Program-made: the position numbers and the translations under genes
The notes under the pieces: model-generated
The model's database searches: none
Told to the model about the DNA's origin: nothing
Seen by the model: the letters and a program-made list of their open reading frames with translations, nothing else
Assembly (NCBI RefSeq): GCF_947087965.1
Contig: NZ_CAMUES010000002.1
Location: forward strand, 62,001 to 126,000
Direction of reading: 5' to 3'
Length of the DNA: 64,000 bases
From: an uncultured Mobiluncus sp.
Lineage (GTDB): Bacteria > Actinomycetota > Actinomycetes > Actinomycetales > Actinomycetaceae
Part shown: one piece after another, positions 49,936 to 58,728 of the stretch
Numbering within the stretch: position 1 is the first letter of the stretch
Layout of the letters: each line of letters starts with the position of its first letter

Positions 49936-51507
49936 ATGACTGAGGAAACCACCGGAGACGCCGGGGGCTCGACAGCGGCAAACCAGACCAATCCGGTTGC
50001 GCCCAGCGGTGAACTTCCGGAAATGGAATACGAAAACTTTGTCGATGATGGCACGGTAGACCCGGCAGACGCGGCGCGGGAAGCGATGTTGCGCGAGGGT
50101 CTGGAAGATTACGACCTCGAGCCGGAGGACTTGGATTTGCTCTCCGGGGACCTGACGCTGGACGCTGCCGGATTGCCCGCCACCCCAAACTGGCCGACCC
50201 TCGCCGTGGTGGGCCGTCCCAATGTCGGCAAATCCACCCTGGTGAACCGCATTTTGGGGCGCCGTGAAGCTGTCGTGCTGGACGAACCGGGAGTGACGCG
50301 GGACCGGGTCACTTACGATGCAAACTGGAACGGGCGCAACTTCCACCTGGTTGATACCGGCGGCTGGGACGTGGGGGTTTCCGGGCTGGACCGGGCGGTT
50401 GCGGATCAGGCCGAAATCGCGATTGACCTGGCTGATGCCGCTCTGTTCGTGGTGGACGCGAACGTGGGGGCGACCGCCACCGATGAACGTTTAATGAAGC
50501 TGTTGCGCCGTTCCGGTAAGCCGGTGCTGCTGGTGGCCAACAAAGTCGACTCGGAGCGGCAAGAGGCCGATGCCGCCGCCTTGTGGAACCTCGGCATGGG
50601 TCAGCCCTACCCGATTTCTGCCCTGCATGGGCGCGGGACGGGGGATTTGCTGGACGCCATTTTGCAGGTGCTGCCTGAGACTGGGGTCACACCGGTGACT
50701 CGTGCTGAGGACTCTACGCCGCGGGTCGCCCTCGTGGGTCGACCCAACGTAGGCAAGTCCTCACTGCTCAACGCCCTTTCCGGGGCGGGACGAGCCGTGG
50801 TTTCAGAAGTTCCCGGCACCACCCGTGATCCGGTGGATGAGGTTTTGGAGCTGGACGGGCAGCAGTGGGTTTTTGTAGACACCGCGGGGGTGCGTCGGCG
50901 GGTCAAGCGCAGCGTGGGAGCGGATTACTACTCGGTGCTGCGCACTCAAGCTGCCATCGAAAACGCTGATGTGGCGCTGGTCTTGTTGGACGGGGGAGAA
51001 CCTCTCACGGAACAAGACGTGCGGGTCGTGAACCAAGTCGTCGATGCGGGCCGAGCCTTAGTGCTGGTGAACAACAAGTGGGATCTGGTGGACGAATACC
51101 GCCAGGGCGAGTTGAAATACGAACAAGAGTCGGATCTGGCGCACGTGTCTTGGGCACCAAAGATTAACATCTCGGCGAAGACCGGCTGGCACACGAACCG
51201 GATTACTCGGGCGTTGCAAGCCGCATTAGAGGGGTGGACGATTCGTATCCCCACTTCGCGTTTGAATGCGTTTTTGGGTGAACTGGTCGCGGCGCATCCC
51301 CATCCGCTGCGAGGCGGCAAACAGCCGCGTATCCTCTACGCCACCCAGGCGGGGGTGTGTCCGCCCCGTTTTGTCCTGTTTACGACCGGATTCTTAGATC
51401 CGCAATACCGGCGTTTCATCGAACACCGCCTGCGGGACACCTTCGGTTTTGTGGGCACCCCGGTGCGCATCGGAGTGCGGGTGCGCGAAAAGCGGAAAGG
51501 TCGCTAA
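49936..51507 (+). CDS. der: ribosome-assembly GTPase Der (EngA)
   Basis: Two-domain GTPase that assists 50S maturation. ATG 49936, preceded by GGGGGGAAA, is preferred; a TTG at 49888 overlapping the cmk stop is an alternative. 523 residues, longer than the usual 440-490 because of an acidic N-terminal extension of about 85 residues (also seen in actinobacteria). G domain 1: VVGRPNVGKSTLVNRI, DTGGWD and NKVD; G domain 2: LVGRPNVGKSSLLNAL, DTAGVRRRVK and NKWD. The C-terminal KH-like domain ends FIEHRLRDTFGFVGTPVRI. Confidence 0.96.
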   Translation: MTEETTGDAGGSTAANQTNPVAPSGELPEMEYENFVDDGTVDPADAAREAMLREGLEDYDLEPEDLDLLSGDLTLDAAGLPATPNWPTLAVVGRPNVGKSTLVNRILGRREAVVLDEPGVTRDRVTYDANWNGRNFHLVDTGGWDVGVSGLDRAVADQAEIAIDLADAALFVVDANVGATATDERLMKLLRRSGKPVLLVANKVDSERQEADAAALWNLGMGQPYPISALHGRGTGDLLDAILQVLPETGVTPVTRAEDSTPRVALVGRPNVGKSSLLNALSGAGRAVVSEVPGTTRDPVDEVLELDGQQWVFVDTAGVRRRVKRSVGADYYSVLRTQAAIENADVALVLLDGGEPLTEQDVRVVNQVVDAGRALVLVNNKWDLVDEYRQGELKYEQESDLAHVSWAPKINISAKTGWHTNRITRALQAALEGWTIRIPTSRLNAFLGELVAAHPHPLRGGKQPRILYATQAGVCPPRFVLFTTGFLDPQYRRFIEHRLRDTFGFVGTPVRIGVRVREKRKGR

Positions 51508-51619
51508 GGATTTTCCGCGATTTTCTAATGAATTATTGCTTTTTCAAGCGTCCGGGACGGCAGCGTTTTTCCCTTCGGTTGCCAATAGGGTAAAGTGTCT
51601 ATGTTGCTTTTCGGGCAAT

Positions 51620-51693
<74 letters not shown>

Positions 51694-52449
51694 CAGTTTG
51701 TTTAACGAGTGCTTTCCCACTATCGGCGGTGGCGGCCGGGAAGTTTCTGGCTTCCGAATTGCTGAGAATAAATGTTTTCCTCAAAGTTCGCTATCAACAA
51801 TTAATTCAAACCAACGGTAGGTCTGAAAACGTGTTCATAAACGTTTGCAAATACCGCCGCACGATTAGCTGTTACGGCGAGATAACCACCATGAGTTAAT
51901 CCCAAATCTGTGGACAAGCTGGGAAATCACTTAAATTCGCCGAGCGTTCCTGAATGTCTGAGTTTTTTCGGAGTATCTGTGAAAAATGAGTTGGTGGTCG
52001 GACAGGACATTTTCTACCTTCTCAGTGTTTTGAGTAGACAATAGACACTTCAGGCTGAGAAATACGGCTCTAAGTGCAATTATGTTAAAAAAATGCTTTT
52101 CCGATACGTTTAAATGTCAATACAAAAATCATTTTAATGTCAGGTCAAATGACACTCCCGCCCACACCCCGGATATGTGATGTTGCTCACATAAATCTGT
52201 AATCTTTTACCGCTTGTAAGAGTTTTGAATGTTGATAATTCAGCGATTTTTCCTGTCACCCAGCTGAAAACTTACTGAAATGAATAATTTCACCAAATTT
52301 TGGGGTGCTTGGGACAGCAACCAATCCGCGTCACTAAGCCAAAAAAGAATATACTTATGAGTACAGGTTGGCTGTCAGGCGGGTAACCGTCAGGCACCGA
52401 CCGAGGAGCGATATACAGGGTATCGCTGGAGCATGGAGGTCTCCTTATT
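51694..52449. other. 756-base AT-rich region without a gene
   Basis: Nothing credible is coded here. The first ~200 bases carry a frame that runs out of the tRNA and is not a gene. The rest is AT-rich, with runs such as TTAAAAAAATGC near 52083 and a short inverted repeat TGTCA/TGACA (about 52138-52154). TATACT near 52350-52355 is a candidate -10 for the downstream surface protein, with a poor -35. The last ~50 bases form a structured leader (separate entry). Confidence 0.6.
52403..52444 (+). promoter_or_regulatory. structured 5' leader over the surface-protein ribosome binding site
   Basis: A perfect stem AGCGATA (52407-52413), loop TACAGGG, TATCGCT (52421-52427) is followed by GGAGGTCTCC (52435-52444), in which the Shine-Dalgarno GGAGG is directly next to its own complement. 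CTCC (52441-52444) could also pair with GAGGAG at 52403-52408. Upstream, GTCAGGC occurs twice (52374-52380 and 52390-52395 onward). This suggests translational control; it fits no riboswitch class I know. Confidence 0.45.
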
Positions 52450-53442
52450 ATGAAAAACTCGCATAAGCTTTACGCCGCAGGAGGCGGCTTACTTATAGCA
52501 GCGATGATGGGCTTTGCCCCGTCTTTCGCAGACGACGGCACTCAAGCCGCCATTGAGGCTGACCCCGCTATCGAAGTGGCGGGCGCTACAGCTACTGAAA
52601 ATAACATTACTGTCGCAGGTGCTGAGGAAACTGCCGAAGCGCAGGAAACTCAGGCTGAACCTCCTACCTCAGAAGAAGCCACGGAAGAAGCTACTCCGGG
52701 TCTCGGAGCGGAACCAGCACCGGGTATAGAGCAGCCAGCTGCGGAGGAAACTACTCCAGCTGTTGGAGACCCTAATACTGAGGTTTCCGAGCCAGCTGAG
52801 GAACAGACCACTCCGGCCGAAGAAGGACCTGCTACCGAGACTGAGCCCGCTGAAGAAACCGAACCTGCAGAAACGCAGGCAGAAGCGGAGGAAGTTGCCC
52901 CCGCCGAACCGGCTGAGGCTCCTGAGCCTGCCCCGGCGCGAATTGTTCCCGTTACTTACGTGGTGCCTCATTACAGCGCAATGGCTTCGGTCTCCACTCC
53001 GGTGGCGGCACCTGATCCTCAGGCTCCTGCTCCGTTGCTGACCATGGCAAAGACCGAACAGACACCGGCGGCTGACCCTGCGGCTCAACCACAGGTTACG
53101 TGGTTCGAACTTCCGGAACCTGCCGGTCCGGCATTGGTTCCTGGTCAGGCTACGCCGTTGCTGAATGCCGCAGTTTCTGAAGCTCCGGCAGTCAACGCGA
53201 ACGTGGTTCCTGCCACCGCTGTGCAGACTTCCGCTGTGCAGGCAGCTCCTGCTCAGCAGGCGCAAGCCAATCGGGCTCAGACCGTTGGCGAAGCTGGTAG
53301 CTTGAGCCGCTCTTTGGCTCGCACCGGTTCCGTTGCCCAGTATGCGGCTTTGCTCTCTGTCGCTGCCCTGATTGCTGGCGTCGGATTGCTGGCTGGTGCA
53401 GTCGCCACTTCACGGCGTCGCGCTACCACGGTTGAACAGTGA
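52450..53442 (+). CDS. LAxTG-anchored, Glu/Pro/Ala-rich surface protein
   Basis: Exported, sortase-type surface protein of unknown role. 330 residues. A signal peptide covers residues 1-26 (YAAGGGLLIAAMMGFAPSFA). Residues 30-160 are acidic low-complexity sequence of Glu, Pro, Ala and Thr; 165-285 is Pro/Ala/Val-rich, with little predicted structure. At the C terminus LARTG (289-293) is followed by a hydrophobic segment and RRR, the layout of an actinobacterial LAxTG sorting signal, so covalent attachment to the wall by a class E-like sortase is likely. GGAGG precedes ATG 52450. No adhesin domain is visible; a stalk or spacer role is possible. Confidence 0.85.
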   Translation: MKNSHKLYAAGGGLLIAAMMGFAPSFADDGTQAAIEADPAIEVAGATATENNITVAGAEETAEAQETQAEPPTSEEATEEATPGLGAEPAPGIEQPAAEETTPAVGDPNTEVSEPAEEQTTPAEEGPATETEPAEETEPAETQAEAEEVAPAEPAEAPEPAPARIVPVTYVVPHYSAMASVSTPVAAPDPQAPAPLLTMAKTEQTPAADPAAQPQVTWFELPEPAGPALVPGQATPLLNAAVSEAPAVNANVVPATAVQTSAVQAAPAQQAQANRAQTVGEAGSLSRSLARTGSVAQYAALLSVAALIAGVGLLAGAVATSRRRATTVEQ

Positions 53443-53475
53443 TTCGTTCAATCTAAATAACAAAAACCTCCACTT

Positions 53476-53502
53476 GTTGGACCCGCTGTTTGCGGGTCCA
53501 AC
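53476..53502. terminator. bidirectional terminator hairpin
   Basis: GTTGGACCCGC, loop TGTTT, GCGGGTCCAAC: a perfect 11-bp stem between the convergent surface-protein gene (+) and acyl-CoA ligase gene (-). It is flanked by a direct repeat AAAAACCTCCA (53463-53472 and 53511-53520 regions). TTGATTTAAAAA follows on the + strand. Confidence 0.85.
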
Positions 53503-53535
53503 TTGATTTAAAAACCTCCATGCTACGTGCGGAGT

Positions 53536-55344
53536 TTATTTCGCGTAGATGGCTTCGATTTCCTTGGCGTATTTTTGAATGACCAGTTCCCGGCGTACTT
53601 TTAAGGAAGGCGTCAACAGGCCGTTATCCACGGTGAAGTCGCCAATAATAACCCGAACTTTGCGGATAGATTCGGCTCTAGAGACACTGGCAGAGGCTCT
53701 CTGGGCGCCTTTCATCAGAGATTCTTGAACAGCGGGGTGAATAGCGGCAGTTGCCGGATCCATGGCGGGAAGTTTGTGATTGGCCAGCCACGTGGGCAGC
53801 ATTTCCCGGTCCAAAGTCACCAAAGCCGACACAAACGGCTTCTTGTCCCCGATGACGACCACGTTGGAAACCAGGGGATGACCGCGGAACGAGTCCTCCA
53901 ACGGAGCCGGAGAGACATTCTTTCCCGAGGCGGTGACGATAAGTTCCTTCTTCCGTCCGGTAATGCTGAGGAATCCATCGTCGTCGATTTCGCCCAAGTC
54001 TCCGCTGGCGAACCATCCGTCTGGGTCCAGAACTTCGCGGGTCGCCTCAGGGTTGTTGCGGTAGCCGCGCATCACCAGGTCGGAACGGACAAATATTTCC
54101 CCGCTGCTATCAATTTTTAGTTCCACACCGGGCAGCGGACGTCCCACGGTGCCCATGCGGATATTGCCGGGAAGGTTTCCGGTAACCGGACCGGCGGTTT
54201 CCGTTAACCCCCAGCCTTCTATGACCGTCAGACCCACGCCGTGGAAAAAATGACCCAGGCGCGCGCCCAGGGGGGCACCGCCGCTGATGACCCACCGGCA
54301 GTCCCCGCCCATCAGCTCCAGGAGTTTAGAAAACAGCAGTTTATCTGCAATCGCGTGGGAACGATGCAAGCGGAATCCGACAAATTTGCGGTTTGAATCC
54401 TCTAATGCTTCCGAGTAATGAATGGCTTGCGCCACCGCCCAGCTGAAAATCGTGTGTTTCAGGCCTCGGCCAGACTTGACCTGAGCAGCGGTATAAATTT
54501 TTTCCAGAACCCGTGGAACCACAATCATGCTGGTGGGACGGAACGACTGCAGGTCATTCAGCAGGTTTTTCACATTTGGTACGCAGCCCAGCACGCCGCG
54601 CCCCGAGAGCACCGTGTAGGAACTGAAACGGGCAAACACGTGAGCCAGCGGTAAAAACAGCAGCAGACGGGTCTTTTTGCTGTCGATAACCTCAGGCAGA
54701 CTGTCCCCAATCATCAGAGCCATATAGACAAAGTTGCGCTGGGTCAGCTCCACACCTTTCGGTTTTCCCGTCGTTCCGGAGGTATAGACGATGGAGAGCA
54801 GCGAATCGAGGTTGACTGCGGACAGACGTTCCCGAACCTCCTGTTTACGAATATTGGTCCCCTTGAGACGAATCTGGTCCAGCGCCCCGTCCTGGATGGC
54901 GGCCACGCCGCAATCCACAACCCGTCCAGTGGACTCCACCAAACGGGTCTGGGTCGCGGTTTCGGTAATGACAAACCGGGCCCCGGTATCCTCCAAAATC
55001 CAGTCCACCTGGGCCGCCGAATCGGTTTCATAGATGGGAACCACGGTCAGGCCAGCAGACTGGGCAGCATAATCCAATAAAACCCAGTCGTATGAGGTGC
55101 CTGCCATAATGCCGATGCAGTCCCCGGCCTCTAAGCCCATGCCGATGAAGCCGCGTGCCACATCGATAATCTGGTTAGCAAAGGTGGAAGCGGTGATTTC
55201 TTCCCAACCGTTACCGAACGGCTGGGGTCGCATCATCACGACAGCCTGGGGAGTGCGGCGTGCCCGGGTGAAAAACAGCGCGGGTATGGAATCGTTAGAT
55301 TCCAAGCTAATTTGGGCGGGGGTGGCGTAATAATTCGTGGTCAA
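53536..55344 (-). CDS. long-chain fatty-acid-CoA ligase (AMP-forming), FadD15-like
   Basis: Activates fatty acids to acyl-CoA through an acyl-adenylate. TTG 55344 is preferred: AGGAGG lies five bases upstream, while the ATG at 55374 would place that site inside the gene. 602 residues. The AMP-binding P-loop is IVYTSGTTGKPKGVELTQ near residue 185; LLFLPLAHVFARF, the ATP/Mg motif GWGLTETAGPVTGN, the DGWFASGDLGEIDDDG region and the hinge GRKKELIVTASGKNVSP follow. Length and motifs fit the FadD15/long-chain group found across actinobacteria. It is convergent with the surface-protein gene and divergent from the next gene. Confidence 0.93.
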   Translation of the reverse strand: MTTNYYATPAQISLESNDSIPALFFTRARRTPQAVVMMRPQPFGNGWEEITASTFANQIIDVARGFIGMGLEAGDCIGIMAGTSYDWVLLDYAAQSAGLTVVPIYETDSAAQVDWILEDTGARFVITETATQTRLVESTGRVVDCGVAAIQDGALDQIRLKGTNIRKQEVRERLSAVNLDSLLSIVYTSGTTGKPKGVELTQRNFVYMALMIGDSLPEVIDSKKTRLLLFLPLAHVFARFSSYTVLSGRGVLGCVPNVKNLLNDLQSFRPTSMIVVPRVLEKIYTAAQVKSGRGLKHTIFSWAVAQAIHYSEALEDSNRKFVGFRLHRSHAIADKLLFSKLLELMGGDCRWVISGGAPLGARLGHFFHGVGLTVIEGWGLTETAGPVTGNLPGNIRMGTVGRPLPGVELKIDSSGEIFVRSDLVMRGYRNNPEATREVLDPDGWFASGDLGEIDDDGFLSITGRKKELIVTASGKNVSPAPLEDSFRGHPLVSNVVVIGDKKPFVSALVTLDREMLPTWLANHKLPAMDPATAAIHPAVQESLMKGAQRASASVSRAESIRKVRVIIGDFTVDNGLLTPSLKVRRELVIQKYAKEIEAIYAK

Positions 55345-55542
55345 CAGATCCTCCTGAATCAATAGGTTTAACATACCGCAAAATGGGTCGAAAGATTGGA
55401 CAGAGCATTTGGCTCAAACCCGCTGAGATTATGGACTTTGTGACTGCGGAGTCTCATAATGAAACCAGGAGTGCCGATGTGAGAGATATCCATTCGGTGG
55501 GTGAAATTTGCCAGATAGATTTCATTGAGAGGGGGAGCGTCC

Positions 55543-56961
55543 ATGAGTATACCTGCGGTCGGGCCCTCCTTTCCGCTGGGAAATCCGGGGGTTGCCAACG
55601 CTGCCAATGTGGCTAATGCCGCCCAAAACGCCGCTACCGCCGCACAAAACGCGCAAGCTGCGGTCAACAACGCGGCAGCCAACATGGGAGCGGCGGCCCA
55701 GCAAAATCTGAGTGCAACTGGACTGCCGATGCCACAAAACTCGGCCGCCATCGCCAATGTGGTGGCGGGGCTGGCTTCGGCTCAAAATACTTCCGAGGCC
55801 GCTACCGGAAAACCTAATCCGGCATCTGCCCAATCCAACGCTTCTCCGGCAACCCAGCTGCTGCCCAACACCGGAACTTCCAGCACCAACCTCGACTCCG
55901 CGCTGCAAAACTCCCGCAGCGCCTGGCAAAACGCCGCCGGGCAAGCCGCCACTCAAAAGAGTGGGGCGAATCCGAATTCCTTGGCACGAATGCTGCAAAC
56001 CTTTTCCCAATCCACCGTGTCTCCCGGCACGGTACAAACGTCATTAGGCCGAGCCCAGATTATTCCTCCCGGACAGGGGGCGAACCTTTATGCCGCGGCT
56101 CAAAATAGCGGGTCCGCAACCACCGCGAACCCCGCACCCGCGACGGGAGCTGCGAATCCGGGTACAGCTGCGGTGGGCACTGCCGCCCAATCGGCCCTGC
56201 CCACCCTGGCAAATACTGCGGCCAATGCGAATCCCGCCCCAGCCACTACAACCCAGTCGGCAGCTCCACAGCAGGCTGCCGCCCAAACCGCCACGCAGAC
56301 AGCTGCCGGCGCGGCCACCCTGCGGGCGGAAGGAGCCCAGACTCAGGCTGCTCCTGCCCCGGCAACCCCGGCCGGTACTCCCGCTAGCGCTCCCGGTGGG
56401 CCGGCGGTTCCGGCCGCATTGCCCGAAGCGGCGGTGCGTCAGGCCAACGCGGCCCAAGCCAACGCACAGCAAGCCGTCACTCAGGCACTTACTTCAACCG
56501 CTAGTGAAGGAAAAACTGCGGCAGCGCATTCCCAGAACCAGGCACGCAACGCCGCCGTAGCCTCCGACGCCAACCCGGCACCCGCTTTGCCAGCCCCGAT
56601 GACACCCCAAGATCCAGCCCCGAAAGCCGGTCAGTTAGGCACCAGCGTGAGTGGCGTGTCGGAGGACCCGATGTATATGAGCCAAGTCGCGGCAGCCAGC
56701 GGATTTGGGGCCAGGCTGCAGCAGAGCCTGAACCTGAACCTGGGCATCGCCAACCTCACAGCCGGCAACCTCATTAGTTTCTGCGGGGTGCTGGTGATAA
56801 CCCTGGTCGTTATGCGAATTTTTGTTGACGGGGTGGTTCCAGAGGAAATTGTCGCGCTGAGCTTCGCGGCCATCATTGGAATCATGCTGATGATAGGGCC
56901 GTGGCTGATGCGGGGCAAACCCGGGAGTAAAAAGACGCCGCCGCCACCCGGAAAAAGGTGA
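55543..56961 (+). CDS. unrecognised Ala/Asn/Gln-rich protein with two C-terminal membrane segments
   Basis: I do not recognise this gene. ATG 55543 follows GAGGGGGAG at a good distance. 472 residues, with no signal peptide. Residues 10-60 are heptad-like Ala/Asn/Gln repeats (ANAANVANAAQNAATAAQNA), and almost all of 1-390 is Ala, Gln, Pro, Thr and Ser. A PATQLLPNTGTSSTN stretch has LPNTG at 107-111 but in mid-protein, so not a sorting signal. At the C terminus two hydrophobic helices (about 405-425 and 435-455) end in a basic, Pro-rich tail KTPPPPGKR. Likely tail-anchored with a large disordered N-terminal domain on one face of the membrane. The gene is AT-poorer than, and unrelated in sequence to, the LAxTG protein nearby. 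Confidence 0.75.
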   Translation: MSIPAVGPSFPLGNPGVANAANVANAAQNAATAAQNAQAAVNNAAANMGAAAQQNLSATGLPMPQNSAAIANVVAGLASAQNTSEAATGKPNPASAQSNASPATQLLPNTGTSSTNLDSALQNSRSAWQNAAGQAATQKSGANPNSLARMLQTFSQSTVSPGTVQTSLGRAQIIPPGQGANLYAAAQNSGSATTANPAPATGAANPGTAAVGTAAQSALPTLANTAANANPAPATTTQSAAPQQAAAQTATQTAAGAATLRAEGAQTQAAPAPATPAGTPASAPGGPAVPAALPEAAVRQANAAQANAQQAVTQALTSTASEGKTAAAHSQNQARNAAVASDANPAPALPAPMTPQDPAPKAGQLGTSVSGVSEDPMYMSQVAAASGFGARLQQSLNLNLGIANLTAGNLISFCGVLVITLVVMRIFVDGVVPEEIVALSFAAIIGIMLMIGPWLMRGKPGSKKTPPPPGKR

Positions 56962-57014
56962 CGGCAACGCGAAAGTGCGGCAGAACCCTTGTGACTTCCG
57001 TCCAATCGTAGCTA

Positions 57015-58436
57015 TCAGCAGTTGTAGTACAGTTCAAACTCCAGCGGATGAGGATGCACGAACAACTTTTGCACTTCATTCTCGCGCTTCAGCCGAATCC
57101 ACGTCTCTAACAGGTCAGTCGTGAACACGTCGCCCTCGGTGAGGAACTCGTAGTCTTCCTCCAGGGCGCGCAACGCCAAATCCAACGACGGCGGCAGCTT
57201 GTCGATGTCGCGGTACTCCTCAGGAGGCAGCTCGTAAAGGTCTTTGTCGATAGGCTCGGCCGGCTCGATACGATTGCGAATCCCGTCCAGGCCCGCCATC
57301 AGAATCGCGGGGAAAGCCAGGTAGGGGTTCGCCGAAGGATCGGGCACGCGGTACTCGACACGTTTCGCCTTCGGGGAAGTCCCGGTGACCGGAATGCGAA
57401 TGCAAGCCGACCGGTTACGCGCCGAATACACCAGGTTCACCGGGGCTTCAAAGCCCGGCACCAGGCGGCGGAAAGAGTTAATGGACGGGTTCGTAAACGG
57501 CAGAATCGCGGCCGCGTGACGCAGCAACCCGCCGATAAACCAACGAGCCAGGTCAGACAGGCCGCCATAGCCGTTTTCACCGTAGAACAGGGGATTGCCG
57601 TCTTTCCACAGAGACACGTGGCAGTGCATTCCCGAACCGGCCTGACCCCACAGCGGCTTGGGCATGAAAGTTACGGTCTTGCCCAGTTCGATAGCCTTGT
57701 TTTTCACAATGTATTTGAACACTGTGAGATTGTCCGCAGCGTGCAGCAGCGTGGAATAGGTGTAGTTGATTTCCTGTTGACCCGAAGCCCCGACTTCATG
57801 ATGAGCTCGTTCGATTTCAAAACCAGTCTCTTGCAAGGCACGCACAATGGCATCCCGGTCGTCGGCCGTGGCATCCATCGGGGGGACGGGGACGTAGCCG
57901 GCTTGGAATGGCATCTTGTTGCCCAAGTTGTGCCCGTCCTCCCAATCGCCCGAGGTCACCGGCGATTCCTGCGAACCAATTTTTACGAAAGTATCGTGCG
58001 GATCGGTGCGGAACTGGATGGAATCGAAAAGGTAAAACTCCGGTTCGGGAGCCAGGTATGCTGTGTCGGCGATGCCGGTGGACTTCAGGTAGGCTTCCGC
58101 CTTTTGGGTCACGCCGCGCGGATCGCGGGAAAATGGTTCGTTCGTAAAGGGATCCACGATAGAGGAATACAGCACCAGGGTCGGTTCCCGGCGGAACGGA
58201 TCGACGAAAGCCGCGGTGGGGTCGGGAATCAGCTTCATATCGGATTCATGAATCGCGGTGAAACCATTGATGGACGACCCGTCAAACATCATCCCGTCAG
58301 TGAGTGTTTCCTCCAACATATTTGTGGGGATGGTGAGGTGCTGCATAGTTCCGTAAAGGTCGGAAAAGCGCACGTCGATAAAACGAATGTTTTTTTCTTT
58401 CACAAAATTAATTACTGACTGCGAATCATTAAACAT
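57015..58436 (-). CDS. glnA: glutamine synthetase type I, adenylylation-regulated GlnA1
   Basis: Main ammonia-assimilating glutamine synthetase, a dodecamer in this family. The frame is open to 58886, but ATG 58436 with AGGAGG seven bases upstream gives the standard N terminus FNDSQSVINFVKEKN and 473 residues. Motifs: GMMFDGSSINGF, APEPEFYLFDSI, HEVGASGQQEINY, MPKPLWGQAGSGMHCHVSLW and RVEYRVPDPSANPYL. Tyr401 in DKDLYELPPEE matches the adenylylated Tyr, so GlnE (16.6-19.8 kb) probably controls it. It is divergent from the TPP-riboswitch leader of thiB, across a 292-base gap. Rv2220 is the mycobacterial counterpart. Confidence 0.96.
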   Translation of the reverse strand: MFNDSQSVINFVKEKNIRFIDVRFSDLYGTMQHLTIPTNMLEETLTDGMMFDGSSINGFTAIHESDMKLIPDPTAAFVDPFRREPTLVLYSSIVDPFTNEPFSRDPRGVTQKAEAYLKSTGIADTAYLAPEPEFYLFDSIQFRTDPHDTFVKIGSQESPVTSGDWEDGHNLGNKMPFQAGYVPVPPMDATADDRDAIVRALQETGFEIERAHHEVGASGQQEINYTYSTLLHAADNLTVFKYIVKNKAIELGKTVTFMPKPLWGQAGSGMHCHVSLWKDGNPLFYGENGYGGLSDLARWFIGGLLRHAAAILPFTNPSINSFRRLVPGFEAPVNLVYSARNRSACIRIPVTGTSPKAKRVEYRVPDPSANPYLAFPAILMAGLDGIRNRIEPAEPIDKDLYELPPEEYRDIDKLPPSLDLALRALEEDYEFLTEGDVFTTDLLETWIRLKRENEVQKLFVHPHPLEFELYYNC

Positions 58437-58552
58437 GCCGGAACCTCCTGCAAAAAATTTATACATTTTTACCTTTCTATTTTTACCTTTCGCCCAGGTG
58501 TCCGCCAAATCGGCGCGCCCACAGATTTTGTCTGGCGATGGCATATACTTAG

Positions 58553-58658
58553 AGGCACGACAGGGGAGCGAAATTCGCTGAGAGTGCCGTGGCTTTTTGC
58601 GTTGCATGAAGCGGGCAGACCCTCGCACCAGGCAAGTAATGTTGCCGAGGAAGTCGAG
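58553..58658 (+). promoter_or_regulatory. TPP riboswitch (THI element) upstream of thiBPQ
   Basis: The conserved TPP-binding blocks occur in order: GGGGAGC (58563-58569), CGCTGAGAG with P2/P3 junction (58577-58585), the pyrophosphate-sensing GCAGACCCTCGCACC (58615 on), GTAAT (58636-58640) and GCCGAGGAAG (58643-58652), with P1 formed by CGAC at 58558-58561 and GTCG at 58653-58656. The P3 arm (GCCGTGGC ... GCATGAAGCGGGC) is variable, as usual. It ends about 70 bases before thiB ATG 58729, room for an expression platform; GAAAGGGCAG is the thiB ribosome binding site. Repression of thiamine uptake by TPP is expected. Confidence 0.95.
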
Positions 58659-58728
58659 TAAATCTCGGTTTACGTCGCCCAGGACGTGAACTTTTCCCCT
58701 GCTCTTACTGATTTTAGAAAGGGCAGTT

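Noticed and set aside
52330..52449. c-di-AMP (ydaO) or other known riboswitch in front of the surface-protein gene
   Set aside because: The leader is short, and I could not find the conserved ydaO, cobalamin, SAM or c-di-GMP blocks; it is reported only as an unclassified structured leader.
55861..55875. LPNTG sequence in the Ala-rich protein as a sortase signal
   Set aside because: It lies at residues 107-111 with no hydrophobic segment and basic tail after it, and the protein has no signal peptide.
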